The translations under genes and the position numbers were made by a program. Of a stretch of DNA of 64,000 bases, positions 35,358 through 42,861 are shown one piece after another (within the stretch, counting starts at the first letter, position 1; each line of letters opens with the position of its first letter). The DNA comes from Micromonospora globbae (GTDB lineage Bacteria > Actinomycetota > Actinomycetes > Mycobacteriales > Micromonosporaceae): assembly GCF_003610785.1 (NCBI RefSeq), contig NZ_RAQQ01000021.1, positions 62,001-126,000 of the forward strand, given 5' to 3'. Under the pieces are notes generated by a model. It had not been told where the DNA came from, did no database searches, and saw nothing but the letters and a program-made list of their open reading frames with translations.

Positions 35358-35384
35358 GTGATCACCTCGGCGAGACAGGGGCTA

Positions 35385-35421
35385 CCGGCCGGCGCCGGGC
35401 GCTCGCGGCGGCGCCGGCCGG
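35385..35421 (-). promoter_or_regulatory. Strong hairpin between precursor and LanB genes
   Basis: A perfect 12-base GC stem (35385-35396 with 35410-35421) and a 13-base loop lie in the 82-base gap between the FxLD precursor stop and the LanB start. No T-run follows on the minus strand. Such structures usually lower readthrough to the enzyme genes, or protect the precursor mRNA, so that more precursor than enzyme is made. Confidence 0.7.
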
Positions 35422-35439
35422 CCTTGCGGAGCCCGTTGA

Positions 35440-35598
35440 TCAGGCGACGTTGGTGGTGCAGGCGGTGCAGGTGCTGCCGCAGCCGTCATCGGTCAGGTTG
35501 ACCAGGCCGGCGACGTCCGCCACCTCCAGCAGGCTGACGTCGAGGTCGAACTCGTCGTCGCTGCCCGTCGCGCTCAGCTCCAGGGTGCCGCTTGCCAT
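35440..35598 (-). CDS. FxLD-family class I lanthipeptide precursor
   Basis: A 52-residue precursor. The leader MASGTLELSATGSDDEF leads into the FDLD motif (residues 17-20), which defines the family. The core holds Cys40, Cys44 and Cys47 with Ser/Thr at 36, 42, 43, 45, 48 and 49, allowing up to three thioether rings; the central block is TDDGCGSTCTACTT. Asp37-Asp38 before the first Cys are candidate targets for the Asp O-methyltransferase. The ATG at 35598 follows GAGAGGAGG. It lies directly before LanB, LanC and the methyltransferase on the same strand. It was identified from motif and context and is too short for most automatic gene calls. Confidence 0.93.
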   Translation of the reverse strand: MASGTLELSATGSDDEFDLDVSLLEVADVAGLVNLTDDGCGSTCTACTTNVA

Positions 35599-35730
35599 GT
35601 GTGCCTCCTCTCGAGGTTTCGCGGGCCGCCTTGGCCCGCGATGAAGCTCGGCGTCCGCGTTCTTGTGACGGTCGCCGCTACCGCCGATTCAGGCGGAGAT
35701 CGAGGTGCCGATGGTTCGGACGGCTGCCTG

Positions 35731-36078
35731 CTACTTCAGGCGGATGACCGCTGTGTCGTCGCAGGCGGAGACCGCCGCTGGTTGCACCAGTCGAAGGGAC
35801 CGGGCGGGCCGAGGGCCCTCTGGGCGACGATCACGAGCAGGTGTTTTGGCAGCTGAGGAAGCCGTCCTCGGGTAGGTAGCGATGACTCGTGCTGCCCAGG
35901 AGTAGTACTCGCAGGGGAAGGGTTTGAGCTGGCGGAAGTAGACGTAGCAGCCGAGGCAGAAGCCTTTGTCGTCCCGATGGATGTCCAGGACCACGCGCGC
36001 GGTCGCGCGGAAGTCGCTCTCCGCGGGATCCTGCGGAGCCTGAGCGCGCTGGTTCTTGACCATGCCGGCGGCGTTCAT
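35731..36078 (-). CDS. Small cysteine-containing protein before the FxLD precursor
   Basis: A 115-residue protein with no recognised family. The likely globular part includes ATARVVLDIHRDDKGFCLGC and, soon after, a third Cys in KPFPCEYYS, so a small metal-binding or disulfide fold is possible. The C-terminal third is Arg/Pro-rich and may be disordered. The ATG at 36078 overlaps the stop of the upstream small gene (ATGA) and has AGGAGATC upstream. It lies 130 bases before the precursor gene on the same strand, so it may be cotranscribed with the lanthipeptide operon. Confidence 0.65.
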   Translation of the reverse strand: MNAAGMVKNQRAQAPQDPAESDFRATARVVLDIHRDDKGFCLGCYVYFRQLKPFPCEYYSWAARVIATYPRTASSAAKTPARDRRPEGPRPARSLRLVQPAAVSACDDTAVIRLK

Positions 36079-36320
36079 GGCGAGATCTCCTGCTCGGAGT
36101 CACCGATCTCACTGTCGATCCAGACCAGCTCAGCGCCGTGGATGAGCTCGCAATGCGCAGCTCTGCTGCAGACGGCGACCGCCTCGCCGTCGAGGCTCAC
36201 CGAGACGGCGGATCCGTTGGGGAGCTCGATACCCCAGGCGACCACTACTGGGCGGTCATCGGCGTCGGCGTAGCTGGTCAGAGCGAACCGACGCGGAGCT
36301 ATCTGGTCATGTCCGATCAC
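36075..36320 (-). CDS. Small beta-rich protein of unknown function
   Basis: An 81-residue protein with strand-like segments such as PVVVAWGIELPNGSAVSVSL and GAELVWIDSEIG and a possible Cys pair CSRAAHC. No family is recognised. The GTG at 36320 is preferred because GGAG lies 7 bases upstream; the longer frame to ATG 36506 has no ribosome binding site and an Arg-rich, non-globular extension. The stop overlaps the next gene. It probably heads the minus-strand operon that includes the lanthipeptide genes, though a promoter was not identified. Confidence 0.6.
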   Translation of the reverse strand: MIGHDQIAPRRFALTSYADADDRPVVVAWGIELPNGSAVSVSLDGEAVAVCSRAAHCELIHGAELVWIDSEIGDSEQEISP

Positions 36321-36903
36321 GAGTCGCTCCGGTAGAGGGGACGCGCGCAGGGCTGGTGACCTGCTCCACGTACGGCCTTCTGCTGTCGTGAATGCCCGCG
36401 ATGGCGTGCCGGCGAACGTTGGCACCGGCACGCCACCGCGGCGCCGGCGGTCCAGCTCAGGGATGCACGGGGGACGGCGATCCCGAGCAAAACGGACCTC
36501 CGGCATGCGCGGGCGAGAGTGACAGCGACGTCTCGGGTCAACGTCGGTGTGCTCTCCAGCCGCGCAATGGTCCGAGGCGAGCGGGCCTCCTGCACAGCAC
36601 CCACCCCGAACCCGTCCAGGCCAGCCTGCCGACGCCCGTGCTCACCTTTCACGGCAGTCGGCCCCGGAGACGGCTCGGCTTTGGTGGCCGGGCCTCCACT
36701 GAAGGCCGGGTGATGGCGATGGCGTCTAACTGGCACGCCAACGACCCTCGCCGATGGCGCTGCCGGCCAGCTAGCCAACGGTGAGCGCCCCACGGTGGGC
36801 TTCTCACCGTGAGACGACGGGCCGCATGGCCTGCGGCAGGGCGGACATCCTGCACGCGGCCGACTACTGTGCGCAGTATCCGCGCTCGGAGGGAGTGACA
36901 TCC
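36321..36903. promoter_or_regulatory. Divergent spacer with HTH-like remnant and palindrome
   Basis: A 583-base gap between the small protein gene (leftward) and the XRE-TPR regulator (rightward). A minus-strand stretch at about 36497-36600 reads SPRTIARLESTPTLTRDVAV followed by TLARACRR, which resembles the end of an XRE helix-turn-helix; the reading frame breaks and a start is not evident, so it could be a degenerate regulator fused by frameshift to the 36075 frame. A short inverted repeat, TACTG (36865-36869) and CAGTA (36874-36878), lies just before the regulator start and is a candidate operator. Confidence 0.3.
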
Positions 36904-38277
36904 ATGCAGCGGGTCGTCAGGCCGCAGTGGTGGCACGAGGGCGTTTACCGCGGCGTTGCGATGCGGGCCCACCTCGCCCGCCACGACATCGGAGCGGTCT
37001 TCGGCTTCCTCAAGGAACGCGGCTTCAGCTGGTCGGCGATCGCGACCGCAACCGGGCTGGGGGCGAGCCGGGTCTCGGAGATTGCCTCCGGCCGTCGAAT
37101 CGTTACCGACTACTCCGTGCTCGAGCGGATCGCCGAGGGGCTGAACATCCCGCGCCACTACATGGGGCTCGCCCTCGACGAACAAGCCCTCCAGCACCGA
37201 CAGGGCTCGTTCTCCGGCCAGGCCGGACCCGTCGCGCCGATCGATCACCGAGAACTGCTCGGCGTTGTCGCAAGCATCGCGGTCGGTGCCATACCCGCCG
37301 ACGTGGAGCGGTGGCTGCCCAACTCCGAGCAGATCGCCGTCCCGGCAACCGTCAGCCCGGACGAAGTAGCCACCGTTCGTGCCGTGACCGCCTTCCACCG
37401 CCGTCTCGACGCCGCCGCCGGAGGCGGCCGTTGCCTGCAATCCGCACGCGGATACGTGGCGTGGGCGACACAGCTCCTAGAAATGAAGAGCAGCGACGCG
37501 GTCGCTGCCGACCTGCGGGCCGCTCTCGCCGAGCTGCACAACCTCGTCGGCTGGGTTGCACACGATCTCGACGATCACGACACGGCCCGCCGCCATCTCA
37601 CGCAGAGCCTCGTCCTGGCACGGCAGACCGATTCGCTGCCGCTTCTGGCCAACACCCTGTATCGCCTCGGGCGGGTCAGTCTGCACCAGGAGCAGCCCGC
37701 CGACGCGCTGCAACTGTTCGGTCTTGGGCAGCTCGCGGCACAGCAAGCCGGCTGTCACGCCAGCGTCGCCATTTTGCACGCCAACACCGCCTGGGCCTAC
37801 GCGCTCCTCGGTGCCGACCACCAGGTTGTCGACAGTCTGGCCCGTGCACGAGGCGAGCTCGAGCAGGCGGACCTGGACACAGCACCGGCCTGGACCCACT
37901 TCGCGCTGACCGAGGCCGACGTGCACGGCATCTCCGCCGTCGTCTACTCGGCCCTCGCTCGCCATCCCGAGCACGTGCGCTACGTCGACCGCGCCGCCGA
38001 GCACTCCCACCAGGCGGTGCGGTTGCGACAGCCTCAAGACCGGCGGTCCTTCATCTTCGACACGATCTCCGTCGCCACGGCGAGTATCCTGGCCGGTGAT
38101 CTCGCTACCGCTAGCGAGTATGGGATGAAGGCGGTGGGGCTGATGGCGGACGGGATGCGGTCGGCTCGCGTCAACGATCGTCTGAACGCCCTGTGGGGGC
38201 TCTCCGCACCCCAGGTCGAGCGGGAGCCGGCGCTCGCTGCTCTCGGCAGCCGAATCGCGGAGCTGCAGGCGGTCTGA
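36904..38277 (+). CDS. XRE regulator with TPR-like C-terminal domain
   Basis: A 457-residue regulator. A helix-turn-helix at about residues 33-75 includes FLKERGFSWSAIATATGLGA and RVSEIASGRRI. The rest is a long array of helix pairs (HTARRHLTQSLVLARQTDSL-like, for example LLANTLYRLGRVSLHQEQPA), typical of TPR-containing XRE proteins in Actinobacteria that sense small ligands or peptides. The ATG at 36904 has GGAGGGAG upstream; the frame back to 36781 lacks this. It is divergent from the lanthipeptide genes and is the best candidate for their regulator. A kinase gene overlaps its end by 1 base. Confidence 0.8.
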   Translation: MQRVVRPQWWHEGVYRGVAMRAHLARHDIGAVFGFLKERGFSWSAIATATGLGASRVSEIASGRRIVTDYSVLERIAEGLNIPRHYMGLALDEQALQHRQGSFSGQAGPVAPIDHRELLGVVASIAVGAIPADVERWLPNSEQIAVPATVSPDEVATVRAVTAFHRRLDAAAGGGRCLQSARGYVAWATQLLEMKSSDAVAADLRAALAELHNLVGWVAHDLDDHDTARRHLTQSLVLARQTDSLPLLANTLYRLGRVSLHQEQPADALQLFGLGQLAAQQAGCHASVAILHANTAWAYALLGADHQVVDSLARARGELEQADLDTAPAWTHFALTEADVHGISAVVYSALARHPEHVRYVDRAAEHSHQAVRLRQPQDRRSFIFDTISVATASILAGDLATASEYGMKAVGLMADGMRSARVNDRLNALWGLSAPQVEREPALAALGSRIAELQAV

Positions 38278-39254
38278 TGACCACCGCACTTAGCGACGCT
38301 GTCGCCTCGGAGCTCCATGGGCACTTGAGCGAGGTCTGCGCCCAGATCGGCATCGACCGGGATGGCGCCAACCTCGTCAAGTACACGATGAACGCCGTGT
38401 TCCTGGTGCCACCATTCGTGATCCGACTTGCTGCCGGTCCCCATTCTGCGGCGCTCGCCCGCCGGGTGGTATCAATCACGGCGAGCCTCGAGAAGGTCGG
38501 CATGCCTACCGTGCGGCTTGCTCCCGGTGTCGCTGCCCAACCGCTCTTCAGTGGGGATTGGGTTGCCACCGTATGGGAGTACGTTCCGATCGTCAGCGAC
38601 GAGCCCAAGCCGGTCGACCTTGCCGCGCCACTCCGTGCCCTCCACAGCGTTGAACGGCTAGATGTAGCGCTGCCGCGCTGGTCGCCTATCGAGAAGTTTC
38701 GTCGGCGTCTCGACACTGCCGCAGCGCTACCGCCCAAGGAAACCGTCGAGCTGGAGCGGTGGTCGAGAACGAAGCTGGGGATCGGGGCTGCAGACCTCCT
38801 GCGGGAGCTTCGTCTGCGCTGCGACCAGGCAGAAGAGGATCTCGATCGGGTCGCGTGGCAGCTGCCGCCAGGCGTCATCCACGGGGATGCCCACACCGGG
38901 AACGTCCTCCTCCCTGCCGCAGGTTACGGCGCGGTCGCCCGCCCAGAGCCGCTGCTGTGCGACTTGGACGGCGTGTGCATTGGCCCGCGGGAGTGGGATC
39001 TCGTACCAACCGCCCACGGCGCCACCCGCTTCGGTCGCTCACCTGCCGACTATCAGGAGTTTGTCGATGTCTACGGGTTCGACATCACCGCGTGGGCAGG
39101 CTGGCCGGTCTTGCGCCGCGTTCGGGAGCTGCAGCTGGTTACCAGTACCATCGACTCCCTCGCTGGCCGTCCTGACGTAGCTCGTGAGTTGGCGCACCGA
39201 CTTCGATCGCTTCTCTCCGATGATTTTGGCGTCATGTGGCGTCGCTACCAGTAG
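38277..39254 (+). CDS. APH-like phosphotransferase
   Basis: A 325-residue kinase of the aminoglycoside phosphotransferase/choline kinase fold. The catalytic loop VIHGDAHTGNVLL is near residue 200 and the metal-binding CDLDGVCIGPREWDL near 228-242. The N-lobe includes KYTMNAVFLVPPFVIRLAAG, without a clear canonical Lys-Glu pair that I can place. Family members phosphorylate aminoglycosides, sugars, macrolides or small amines, so the substrate here is unknown. It overlaps the XRE-TPR gene by one base (TGATG), indicating a regulator-kinase pair. A link to the lanthipeptide cluster is possible but not proven. Confidence 0.85.
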   Translation: MTTALSDAVASELHGHLSEVCAQIGIDRDGANLVKYTMNAVFLVPPFVIRLAAGPHSAALARRVVSITASLEKVGMPTVRLAPGVAAQPLFSGDWVATVWEYVPIVSDEPKPVDLAAPLRALHSVERLDVALPRWSPIEKFRRRLDTAAALPPKETVELERWSRTKLGIGAADLLRELRLRCDQAEEDLDRVAWQLPPGVIHGDAHTGNVLLPAAGYGAVARPEPLLCDLDGVCIGPREWDLVPTAHGATRFGRSPADYQEFVDVYGFDITAWAGWPVLRRVRELQLVTSTIDSLAGRPDVARELAHRLRSLLSDDFGVMWRRYQ

Positions 39255-39255
39255 T

Positions 39256-39274
39256 GCCTCTGTAGCTCAATTGG
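39256..39274 (+). other. Possible 5' tRNA fragment
   Basis: Nineteen bases, GCCTCTGTAGCTCAATTGG, match the 5' acceptor and D-arm start of many actinobacterial tRNAs. The sequence then diverges and no anticodon or T-arm follows, so there is no functional tRNA. It may be a recombination remnant or chance. A 6-base inverted repeat, TGTAGC and GCTACA, overlaps it. Confidence 0.25.
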
Positions 39275-39426
39275 CTACAGGTAGCCAGGGAAATGGACAA
39301 AAGCCGCCATGCTGGGTTGAGCGAGCTTGGGGCCGACGGCAGGTTGCGCAGGCGGGGACAGCGGGGCCGAGGCCGCCACGCCCATCAAGACGCGTAGCAA
39401 GGCCGGGGCAATCTGGACGAAGATGT

Positions 39427-39456
39427 GCCCGTCGGCAGCAGTTGCTGCCGACGGGC
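39427..39456. terminator. Bidirectional hairpin terminator
   Basis: A perfect 14-base stem, 39427-39440 with 39443-39456, and a 2-base centre, lies between the convergent kinase gene (ends 39254) and the DUF499 gene (ends 39471). A short T-rich TTCT follows on the plus strand. It fits a shared terminator for both transcripts. Confidence 0.75.
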
Positions 39457-39470
39457 TTCTGGGCTGACGC

Positions 39471-42400
39471 TTAGTGATCTTCCTCGAAGCCGGATTGGTC
39501 GAACTTGAGGGCGTTGCTGTTTTCCGAGACCGTGCGGATCTGAAACTCCGAGAACCCGTGGGGTGCCTCGGCCTCGATTTCGACGCGGACCTTCAGGTTG
39601 ACCCCCGGCGTGGAGGTCAGGTGCTGGATCACCTCGTCCATCAGCTTCTTGAAGTCCAGGGCGTAGTGAGTTGAGTCGAGGGTCTTGCTCCCGAAGAAGT
39701 AGCCGATTGTCGGTTTCGGCGATGGGGCTGGCTCAGGACCGGGACCGGGCTGCGGACCAGGACCGGAGCCAGACCCAGTACTTGGGTTCGACTCCGGTCC
39801 AGGCTCAGGGCCGGGTTCAGGGGTCGTCTCTTGCTGCCGCTGTGCGAGCGCCAGCTCGGGCTTGACCAGGAGCATCGAGTCCGTGGCCTGGCCGAAGTTG
39901 CCATCGGACGGCAACATAAGTCCCTTGTACCGTTCGCCGTCGTACTCAAGGGCAACAGCAAAGCCCTCCTGCTGCCACAACAGCGGCTGGTCCGCGATGC
40001 CACGGGCCAGCACAGACCTATCCCGCAGCCGTGGCATGTAGGGGTACGTCGTGTACTGGCGCCACAGATCGCCGACCTTGACGTGACCGTTCTCCCACAG
40101 CTTCGGCAGTCGGTTGAGCCAGAGCGAGATCGCCGCTGCCGCCTGCTGGGTCGCCAGCGCCCCATCAGCACCGAGCCGCTTCGATACACGCTCCGCCAGC
40201 GACGTCGACTGCCCCTCCGCCTTCGTGGCGGCTATCACAAACGGTGATCCCGGGTCGGGAGCCTCCGGTACGAGAGCCCAGTGGTAGCTGCCTAGCAGCC
40301 GAGAGTTGACAGTGTCCTGCGCCTGCCGCTTCTTGTCCGTCGCCTGATTCTTCTGGTTCTGAGTGAGATCGAGCTCGTCGGCGTTGTCCAGCACGTGCGA
40401 CCACCCGAGGTAGTCCCGTACCGCCGACTCGAGTTCCTCCATGCGGTTCACGTCGGCCGCCAGGAAGACCAGCATGTTGCGGTGCACTCGATGGGCGGTC
40501 CCACGGTGGTCGGTCGCGGACCGCGCGAACTTCATGGCGCTGGACTCCTGGTCCCCCTTCTTGTGGGTGACCTTGGGGTGCAGGATGACCAGCCGTGCCT
40601 CGTCGGTGTCGGGGATGTCGCCGTTGTCCTCCGGGCAGATGTGCACGCCCGCGAAGTCGCCACGCCGCTGAGCCTGGTCGGTGAGCCTGCGGCGCACCTC
40701 GGCCCATACCTCTTCGACGTGTAGCCGCTCGGCCTGGTCCTTGGCCCGCCGGGTGATGTTGGCCTGGAGGTCGTACCAGTACTTCCCCGACCCGGAGTAG
40801 AAGTAGGTCGCCCGATCCCCGAGTGCGGAGAGCGCTGAGTGGAAGTTGCCCGGGATGTCGCCGGGGATCGCGGTGCCGAGGAAGACGCGCTGACGTTCCA
40901 GCCCCTTGTGGGCCGAGCCGATGGTCGGGGCGGCACCGAAGAAGATGGCCCGGGCGAGCCGTTTGGTGACCCGGCGCGTTTGAAGTAGCGGCTTCTCGTT
41001 ATCGATCTTGGTCGGCTCGGAGTTCGGGCCGTCGACGTCGGCGTCGATGATCGCCTTCCATGAGTCCTGCAGATACTGCGTGAGCTCGGAGTTCACCGCT
41101 GATGTTGCCAGCGGGATCGACCCGGGCATGATCAGCGGTCCGTTGTCCTCCCCGACCCACAGCGCGTGGATGACGGTGTTCATCAGGCGCAGCACGCCGC
41201 GCGTCCGCTGGAAGCGCTCGAGGCTCGACCAGTCCTCGTAGAGCCGGTCGAACAGCTCCGGGTGTATCGGGTAGGTCCGCTTGATCCGGTCCTCGTATGC
41301 CCCGTCTCGCGCCTCGCGGGGGAACTCGTCGCTGTGCTTGCGGTAGAACTCCACGAACGCTCGTGCCGTCGCGCCAATCGAGGCCAGCGCGGCCGCATCC
41401 GGGGCGACGAAGAGCCGTTGCCGGACGATGTGGTAGGCCTCGTCGGAGGAGGCGGGCCGCCACTGGTCGGCGACGCGGCGCACGACATTCTGGAGCCGCT
41501 GCAGCGCCTCAAGGCCGCGGCGTCCGCCGACCTCCTCGGCGTTACCGGCGACGACCTCGTTGGGATCCTTCCCCGTCTCCGATGCGGGGATCGAGATCGC
41601 CAGCAGCACTCCGCTGGTTGCCTTGGCCGCCTCGGTCAGGGACTGGGCGAAGGTGAACTGGGTGTCGAAGGTGCCGCCGGTGATGCCTGCGGCGGTCGCC
41701 TCCTCGGGGTGGTCCGGCAACTGCCGGGCATAGGCCACCCACTCGTCAATCAGGATCACCGCCGGCGAGTACGCCGCGAGCAGGTCGTGCAGCGCCCGGC
41801 CGGGGTTGGTGCCGGCTCGGTCGGAGTCCGCAACCATCTTGTACGCCTCGGCACCGCCCTCCACACCACCGCCGAGTTGCCAAGCCAGTTCGCCCCACAC
41901 CGTTCTCACCACGGTGCCGTCCGGCTTGGTCTCGCCGGTGGGGGCGAAGTGATTGCCGACGATGGCGACCCGGTGGGCGTCCTTGATGGTGTCGTAGCCC
42001 AGCGGCCCCAGCAGGTCCTGGGTGTCCTGGGGGAAGGACCCGAGTGGCGTGCCGCCCGCCAGGTGCCAGAGCGCCAGCATCGAGTGGGTCTTGCCGCCAC
42101 CGAAGTTGGTCTGCAGGTTGATGACCGGGGACGCGTTGTCGTCCCCGGTCATCCTCCGGACCGCGCGGTCGACCAGGTCGCGCAGGCCCTCCGTCAGGTA
42201 GGTACGGGAGAAGAACTGCACCGGGTCGGCGTAGTCGTTGCCGGCCTGTCCCTCGGCAACCTTGAAGAGGTCGGCGGCGAACTCGGAGGCCTGAAAGTTG
42301 CCGGTCGCCACGTCGTCGTGCGGTCGCAGCACCTCGCGCCACGGCCGCAGCCCCGTCGAGTCGGCCGTTTCGGCGGCCGCCTTGAGCGTACGGCGGTCGT

Positions 42401-42860
42401 CCTTTTCCGCCGTGACCCGGCGCAGATTCAGCCGGATCTTGCCCACGTCTGCGGCGGCCTCGGAGGCACCGATCCCCGACAACAGCCGTTCTGCGGTGTC
42501 GAGCGCCCGGTAGGCGTCGTCGTTGCTAAACGAGGCGCCATGCGCCCAGCCGTTGCGCACGTCGCGCAGCTCGCTGGCGTAGGACTGCTGGAGCTTCGAG
42601 AGCTGGCCTTCGAACGGGAACCAGCCGGGCTTGACCTGGTGAGGGATGTTCTCGGTCAGCATGCGCAGCTGGAGCTGCGGGTCGCTCGTCGAGTAGGTCT
42701 TTCCCGAGATCCCGTTCTTGGCGTCCTTCAGTGCGACCAGTTGCGTCCAGTCGTGGCCGCCGGGCAGGTGGGGCGACAGGACCCGGGTGATGAAGTCGCT
42801 CAGCGCCGGAGACAGCGCATCGAACATCTGGCCGATGCGGTCGCGGTTCGAGATCGCCAT
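39471..42860 (-). CDS. DUF499 (Swt1-like) ATPase of a defence module
   Basis: A 1129-residue protein. An N-terminal helical domain of the Swt1/HEPN type includes LRDVRNGWAHGASFSNDDAY. The ATPase part has a Walker A, TNFGGGKTHSML, near residue 252, and ILIDEWVAYARQLPDHP, a Walker B/DEAD-type segment near 370. This matches the DUF499 family (COG1483). A Pro/Gly-repeat linker (PEPGPEPGPESNPSTG onward) precedes a C-terminal domain with KVRVEIEAEAPHGFSEFQIR. DUF499 proteins recur with DUF1156 methylases in defence islands. It is the last gene of an operon with DUF262, DUF1156 and SNF2 genes. The ATG lies 1 base after the DUF262 stop. Confidence 0.85.
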   Translation of the reverse strand: MAISNRDRIGQMFDALSPALSDFITRVLSPHLPGGHDWTQLVALKDAKNGISGKTYSTSDPQLQLRMLTENIPHQVKPGWFPFEGQLSKLQQSYASELRDVRNGWAHGASFSNDDAYRALDTAERLLSGIGASEAAADVGKIRLNLRRVTAEKDDRRTLKAAAETADSTGLRPWREVLRPHDDVATGNFQASEFAADLFKVAEGQAGNDYADPVQFFSRTYLTEGLRDLVDRAVRRMTGDDNASPVINLQTNFGGGKTHSMLALWHLAGGTPLGSFPQDTQDLLGPLGYDTIKDAHRVAIVGNHFAPTGETKPDGTVVRTVWGELAWQLGGGVEGGAEAYKMVADSDRAGTNPGRALHDLLAAYSPAVILIDEWVAYARQLPDHPEEATAAGITGGTFDTQFTFAQSLTEAAKATSGVLLAISIPASETGKDPNEVVAGNAEEVGGRRGLEALQRLQNVVRRVADQWRPASSDEAYHIVRQRLFVAPDAAALASIGATARAFVEFYRKHSDEFPREARDGAYEDRIKRTYPIHPELFDRLYEDWSSLERFQRTRGVLRLMNTVIHALWVGEDNGPLIMPGSIPLATSAVNSELTQYLQDSWKAIIDADVDGPNSEPTKIDNEKPLLQTRRVTKRLARAIFFGAAPTIGSAHKGLERQRVFLGTAIPGDIPGNFHSALSALGDRATYFYSGSGKYWYDLQANITRRAKDQAERLHVEEVWAEVRRRLTDQAQRRGDFAGVHICPEDNGDIPDTDEARLVILHPKVTHKKGDQESSAMKFARSATDHRGTAHRVHRNMLVFLAADVNRMEELESAVRDYLGWSHVLDNADELDLTQNQKNQATDKKRQAQDTVNSRLLGSYHWALVPEAPDPGSPFVIAATKAEGQSTSLAERVSKRLGADGALATQQAAAAISLWLNRLPKLWENGHVKVGDLWRQYTTYPYMPRLRDRSVLARGIADQPLLWQQEGFAVALEYDGERYKGLMLPSDGNFGQATDSMLLVKPELALAQRQQETTPEPGPEPGPESNPSTGSGSGPGPQPGPGPEPAPSPKPTIGYFFGSKTLDSTHYALDFKKLMDEVIQHLTSTPGVNLKVRVEIEAEAPHGFSEFQIRTVSENSNALKFDQSGFEEDH

Positions 42861-42861
42861 G

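Noticed and set aside
39255..39330. Functional tRNA
   Set aside because: Only the first 19 bases fit; no anticodon arm or T-arm follows.
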